A stretch of 64,000 nt of DNA, from the NCBI RefSeq assembly GCF_042652345.1, contig NZ_JBHSJJ010000004.1, forward strand, positions 496,001-560,000. The letters run 5' to 3'. Both the position numbers and the translations under genes were made by a program. This document shows, in pieces, positions 60,461 to 64,000 of the stretch. The notes beneath the pieces were generated by a model that saw only the letters and a program-made list of their open reading frames with translations, was not told where the DNA came from and did not search any database. The DNA comes from Negadavirga shengliensis. Its GTDB lineage: Bacteria > Bacteroidota > Bacteroidia > Cytophagales > Cyclobacteriaceae. The first letter of the stretch is position 1. Each line of letters begins with the position of its first letter.

Positions 60461-61930
60461 TCACCGCCACGCTGAAGGGAACCGGTAGATGTTGAAATCC
60501 CAGATTATGGGCAGCAGCCATAACACCAACGCCACCACAAAAAAAATGGATATGAAATTCATCCATATTCCCGTTCTGATCATGGCAGGAATGGTGAGGT
60601 AACCCGACCCAAACACCACCGCATTTGGGGGAGTGGCCACCGGCAACATAAAGGCGCAGGAGGCCGCTAAAGTGGCCCCTACCATCAAACCAAAAGGATG
60701 GACGCCCATGGCCAGGGCGACTGCGGCGAGGATGGGGAGCAACATGGAGGCTGTGGCCACATTGGAAGTGATTTCAGTAAGAAAATTCACCGCGGCAATG
60801 ATCAACAGCAGAAACAGCCAGAACGGCACGTTTTGCAACAAAATAAACTGTTCGCCTATCCATTTGGCAAGCCCTGTTTCCTGAAACGCGCTTGCCAATG
60901 CAAGACCGCCGCCAAAAAGTATCAGGATGCCCCATGGAATTTTTTCGGCTACTTTCCAGTCCAGTAATTTGCTTTTACCTGCCCTCTTGGAAGGGATTAC
61001 GAAAAGCAACAGCACCCCAGTAAGCGCAATCAGGGTATCATCGAGCTGGGGAATAAACCGCTGAAGCACAAATGTTCTGGAGATCCAACTCACACTTACC
61101 CCGACAAACACCCATAATACCCTTTTTTCCTCTTCGCTGATGGCACCCAGATCCAACAGCTGTTTCCGGATTTCCTGCCGGCCACCTTCCATTTCCAAGA
61201 CAGACGAAAAACGGTAGGCCATGTACACCAGGTAATACCAGCAAAGAAACAACAACCCCGCGGCAATGGGAAAACCGATCAGCATCCATTCCCCAAATCC
61301 GATTTCAATGCCATAGGTTTTTTTGATCACACCCACCAGGATAATATTGGTAGGTGTCCCAATAATGGTCGCAATGCCCCCGATAGAGGCGCTGTACGCA
61401 ATACCCAGCATCAGGGATTGCCCAATCTTGTTTTCCGTGTCAGCAACACCTTCTTTTTTACGGCTGATCTGGGAGACGACCGCGATGGCAATGGGCAACA
61501 TCATCAGGGTGGTGGCGGTATTGGATATCCACATGGAAAGGAATGCCGTGGCCAGCATAAAACCCAAAATTATCCTTCTTAAGTCTGTACCCAGATAATA
61601 AATGATGTTCAAAGCAATCCGCTTGTGAAGGTTCCACTTTTCAATACTCACCGCAATCATAAAACCGCCCATGTAAAGCAACACCATAGGGTCGGAGTAG
61701 GGGATAGAAGTGGCTTTGATTCCCATAATGCCGGTAAATGGGAACAAAACCAGAGGCAGCAACGCCGTAGCGGCGATGGGGATGGCCTCGGTGATCCACC
61801 AGACGGCTATCCATACCGTAACAGCCAATAAGGAAGCCCCTTCTGAAGATAAACCAACGGGTTGGACAAAAAAATAGATCAGAAGAAACAGTACAGGGCC
61901 AAGAAAAAGCCCGATTCTGGATGCACTCAT
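60461..61930 (-). CDS. DASS family sodium:dicarboxylate/sulfate symporter
   Basis: A 489-residue inner-membrane protein with about 11 to 12 helices. The two substrate/sodium motifs of the divalent anion:sodium symporters (SLC13/VcINDY type) are WISNTATTLMMLP and EITSNVATASMLLP. Likely substrates are C4-dicarboxylates or sulfate with sodium. It has its own promoter and is convergent with the SDR gene. Confidence 0.93.
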   Translation of the reverse strand: MSASRIGLFLGPVLFLLIYFFVQPVGLSSEGASLLAVTVWIAVWWITEAIPIAATALLPLVLFPFTGIMGIKATSIPYSDPMVLLYMGGFMIAVSIEKWNLHKRIALNIIYYLGTDLRRIILGFMLATAFLSMWISNTATTLMMLPIAIAVVSQISRKKEGVADTENKIGQSLMLGIAYSASIGGIATIIGTPTNIILVGVIKKTYGIEIGFGEWMLIGFPIAAGLLFLCWYYLVYMAYRFSSVLEMEGGRQEIRKQLLDLGAISEEEKRVLWVFVGVSVSWISRTFVLQRFIPQLDDTLIALTGVLLLFVIPSKRAGKSKLLDWKVAEKIPWGILILFGGGLALASAFQETGLAKWIGEQFILLQNVPFWLFLLLIIAAVNFLTEITSNVATASMLLPILAAVALAMGVHPFGLMVGATLAASCAFMLPVATPPNAVVFGSGYLTIPAMIRTGIWMNFISIFFVVALVLWLLPIIWDFNIYRFPSAWR

Positions 61931-61972
61931 AGGGGCATATCATGCTTAAAGATGGAGATTCGGTTCATATCA

Positions 61973-62005
61973 CAAAAGTAAAAGTCCAATATAACGATTG
62001 GCCAA
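61973..62005 (-). promoter_or_regulatory. Putative promoter of the DASS transporter
   Basis: On the minus strand: TTG, 22 bp, TACTTTTG, an exact fit of TTG-N17-23-TAnnTTTG. The ATG lies 43 bp downstream of the -7 box. Confidence 0.55.
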
Positions 62006-62196
62006 AAATAAAAAAACCATTTTTATTTTGAACAGATTGGCTTAAGCTTGTAGACCATGTGTAAAAAACCTTTCGGTCAGCACAGTACAGGATAGATCCT
62101 GTCAATTTAGGTATTTTATTTAAGCATAATTTGGATTACCGTGTCTAAAATTATATTAATATTGAAGAGCGAAGAATATAATAAAAGAACAAATCG

Positions 62197-64000
62197 ATGA
62201 TAAAACCCAAATCACAACCCGCAGGATTCATATGGAATATGCTATGGGTATTTTTAGTGGCCGCCATGTTTGTCCAATGCGGCCCTGAACAGCCGACATT
62301 ATCGTTGAAAAAGAGCGACCACATTGTACTGATTGGTAATAATCTGGGTTCCAGGATGATGAACTACGGGCATTTCGAAACAGAGATGCAGGTAAGGTAT
62401 CCTGATTCCCTGTTGTTTATAAGGAACATGTGTGATGGGGGAGACACGCCGGGTTTCCGTCCCCATGCCGGAAGGAAATCCCCCTGGGCTTTTCCCGGAG
62501 CCGAGGAATTCCAGACGGAATTGGCCACACCGTCCGGAAGCGAGGGGCATTTTGAAAGCCCGGATGAATGGCTGACGAGGCTCAAAACGGACATCATCAT
62601 TGCCTTTTTCGGCTATAATGAGTCATTTGAGGGACCCGAGGGGTTGGAAAACTACAAGGCCGAGCTTGAGGCTTTTATCCACCATACCCAAAATACAGCC
62701 TATAACGGGAATAACCCTCCCCAGTTGGCCCTGGTGTCACCCATAGCTTTCGAGGACCTTAGCGCTAAATTTGATCTGCCTGATGGCAAAAAGGAAAATG
62801 AAAACCTGGAATTGTATACCCAGGCCATGAAGGAAGTTGCGGAGAGAAACAAAGTGTTGTTCGTCGACGCTTTTAGCCCCTCCAAAAAATGGTACGCTTC
62901 GGGGGAGGGCGACCATACCATCGACGGTTTTCAGCTGAATGAAACAGGTTACAAAAAGTTTTCCACACTGTTGGTCAACCAGATTTTCGGCAAAACATCC
63001 GCCAAAGTCGAGGAATACAGAGACCTGATCCACGAAGCGGTCATGGAAAAAAACTGGATGTGGCACAACGATTACAAAATCCCGAATGGGGTCCATGTTT
63101 TCGGAAGAAGATACAATCCCTTTGGACCGGACAACTATCCCTATGAACTGGAGAAAATACGGGAGATGACCGACAACAGGGACCAGGCCATCTGGCAGGC
63201 CACAAAAGGGGAGAGGTTTGACCTGGCTGCGGCAGACGCCAAAACGCGGGAGCTGCCGCCCGTGGAAACCAACTACAACCCGGATAAAAACGGGAACATG
63301 GAATACCTCTACGGCCAGGATGCTTTGGACAGGTTAAAAGTACCGGATGGCTATAAAATCGAGTTGTTTGCCTCAGAGAAGGAGTTTCCCGATCTGGCCA
63401 ATCCCGTGCAGATGACCTTTGATACCAAAGGCCGTCTTTGGGTGGCGTGTATGCCCAGCTATCCCCACTACAAGCCCGGAGACCCCAAACCGAATGATAA
63501 GATCATTATCCTCGAAGATACCGATGGGGACGGCAAAGCTGACAAACAGACTGTTTTTGCCGACGGCCTGCATCTGCCCATCGGGGTTGAAATCGCACCT
63601 GAAGGCGTGTATGTGTCCCAGGGAACCAACCTGATCATCCTGAGGGATACCGATGGGGACGACCGGGCCGACACGAGGGAGATCCTCCTCAGCGGCTTCG
63701 ATGACCACGATACCCATCACAATATCAGCGCCTTTGTGGCCGATCCATCGGGGGCCATTTATATGGGAGAAGGGGTGTTTCTCCATACCAACGTAGAAAC
63801 CCCATACGGCCCCGTAAGAGGTACGAATGGCGGATTTTACCGTTATAATCCCGCCAGAAAACATCTGGAAAGAACGGCCCAGCTTCCGATACCCAATCCC
63901 TGGGGCATCGCCTTTGACGACTGGGGGCAGAATTTCTTTGCGGAAACCTCCGGACCGGATGTAAGATGGATGATGCCGGGCTCAGTAAAACCGCGTTATG
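62197..64000 (+). CDS. GDSL hydrolase/PVC-type membrane-bound dehydrogenase fusion lipoprotein (3' end outside window)
   Basis: The first 601 codons of a large lipoprotein, open at the window end. The lipobox is MFVQC. Residues about 40-270 match an SGNH/GDSL hydrolase (HIVLIGNNLGSRMMNYGHF, DIIIAFFGYNESF, DGFQLNETGY with the Asp-x-x-x-Asn variant of the usual acid-His region). From about 370 a six-bladed propeller of the PVC-type membrane-bound dehydrogenase group begins (LFASEKEFPDLANPVQMTFD, GRLWVACMPSYPHYKPGD, DTDGDGKADKQTVFADGL). A heme-binding CxxCH region would be expected further on. This domain pair is recalled from Bacteroidota and Planctomycetes proteins in sulfated-sugar degradation, but that link is inference. 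Confidence 0.8.
   Translation, partial: MIKPKSQPAGFIWNMLWVFLVAAMFVQCGPEQPTLSLKKSDHIVLIGNNLGSRMMNYGHFETEMQVRYPDSLLFIRNMCDGGDTPGFRPHAGRKSPWAFPGAEEFQTELATPSGSEGHFESPDEWLTRLKTDIIIAFFGYNESFEGPEGLENYKAELEAFIHHTQNTAYNGNNPPQLALVSPIAFEDLSAKFDLPDGKKENENLELYTQAMKEVAERNKVLFVDAFSPSKKWYASGEGDHTIDGFQLNETGYKKFSTLLVNQIFGKTSAKVEEYRDLIHEAVMEKNWMWHNDYKIPNGVHVFGRRYNPFGPDNYPYELEKIREMTDNRDQAIWQATKGERFDLAAADAKTRELPPVETNYNPDKNGNMEYLYGQDALDRLKVPDGYKIELFASEKEFPDLANPVQMTFDTKGRLWVACMPSYPHYKPGDPKPNDKIIILEDTDGDGKADKQTVFADGLHLPIGVEIAPEGVYVSQGTNLIILRDTDGDDRADTREILLSGFDDHDTHHNISAFVADPSGAIYMGEGVFLHTNVETPYGPVRGTNGGFYRYNPARKHLERTAQLPIPNPWGIAFDDWGQNFFAETSGPDVRWMMPGSVKPRY

Noticed and set aside
1..64000. CRISPR arrays, rRNA or tRNA genes
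   Set aside because: No regularly spaced repeats, no rRNA-like conserved stretches and no tRNA-like cloverleaf were noticed in the gaps; a tRNAscan run would be needed to exclude tRNAs formally.

Overview
The window comes from a Bacteroidota chromosome, most likely a marine or soil member of the Cytophagales near the Cyclobacteriaceae. The clues are a subtilase with a type IX secretion (T9SS) tail signal, many signal-peptide TPR proteins, TonB/ExbB/ExbD genes, DUF5916, DUF2911 and PIG-L family proteins, CheB-CheR-histidine kinase fusions, and promoter boxes of the Bacteroidota form TAnnTTTG. Family calls rest on recognised motifs and protein lengths; no database search was possible. No rRNA, tRNA or CRISPR array was seen.

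Layout. 1-0.66 kb: 3' part of an IS66-type element, abutting the stop of a CheB-CheR-PAS-histidine kinase. 4-9.7 kb: housekeeping genes (mnmE with a thioredoxin-like gene, an MntR/DtxR-type metalloregulator with two visible operators, a glycosyltransferase, dapD, a TPR lipoprotein). 9.8-14.1 kb: an exported DnaJ-type zinc-motif protein overlapping a membrane-anchored nuclease, then a flavoprotein, an Hpt-like protein and a YheT-type hydrolase. 14.3-18.7 kb: a second CheB-CheR-kinase with its response regulator. 18.7-23.2 kb: lhgO, a VLRF1-type (Vms1-like) peptidyl-tRNA hydrolase candidate, and a PhyH dioxygenase/Gfo-Idh-MocA pair. 23.5-36.8 kb is accessory: three tandem outer-membrane-type paralogues (two sharing a near-identical 5' half), a DUF5916 protein, an unfamiliar membrane-anchored protein, a second PhyH dioxygenase, a ParE toxin remnant, a secreted PIG-L deacetylase, a sodium:solute symporter and a DUF2911 protein. 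37-50 kb: hydroxyacid dehydrogenase, universal stress protein, TPR protein, holA, then a tight run of giant TPR protein, plug-less barrel, SPOR protein, ExbB, ExbD, TonB, folC and trmB. 50-62 kb: a degenerate TrpF-like protein, lipoprotein plus T9SS subtilase, rpe, a DUF4168-like protein, an outer-membrane protein, gyrA, a TPR protein, an SDR and a DASS transporter. The window ends inside a GDSL plus PVC-type dehydrogenase lipoprotein.

The strongest candidates for less-described biology are the VLRF1-like protein, the TPR-barrel-SPOR-ExbB-ExbD-TonB locus, the exported zinc-motif/nuclease pair, the mosaic outer-membrane triplet, and the TrpF-like protein that lacks catalytic residues.
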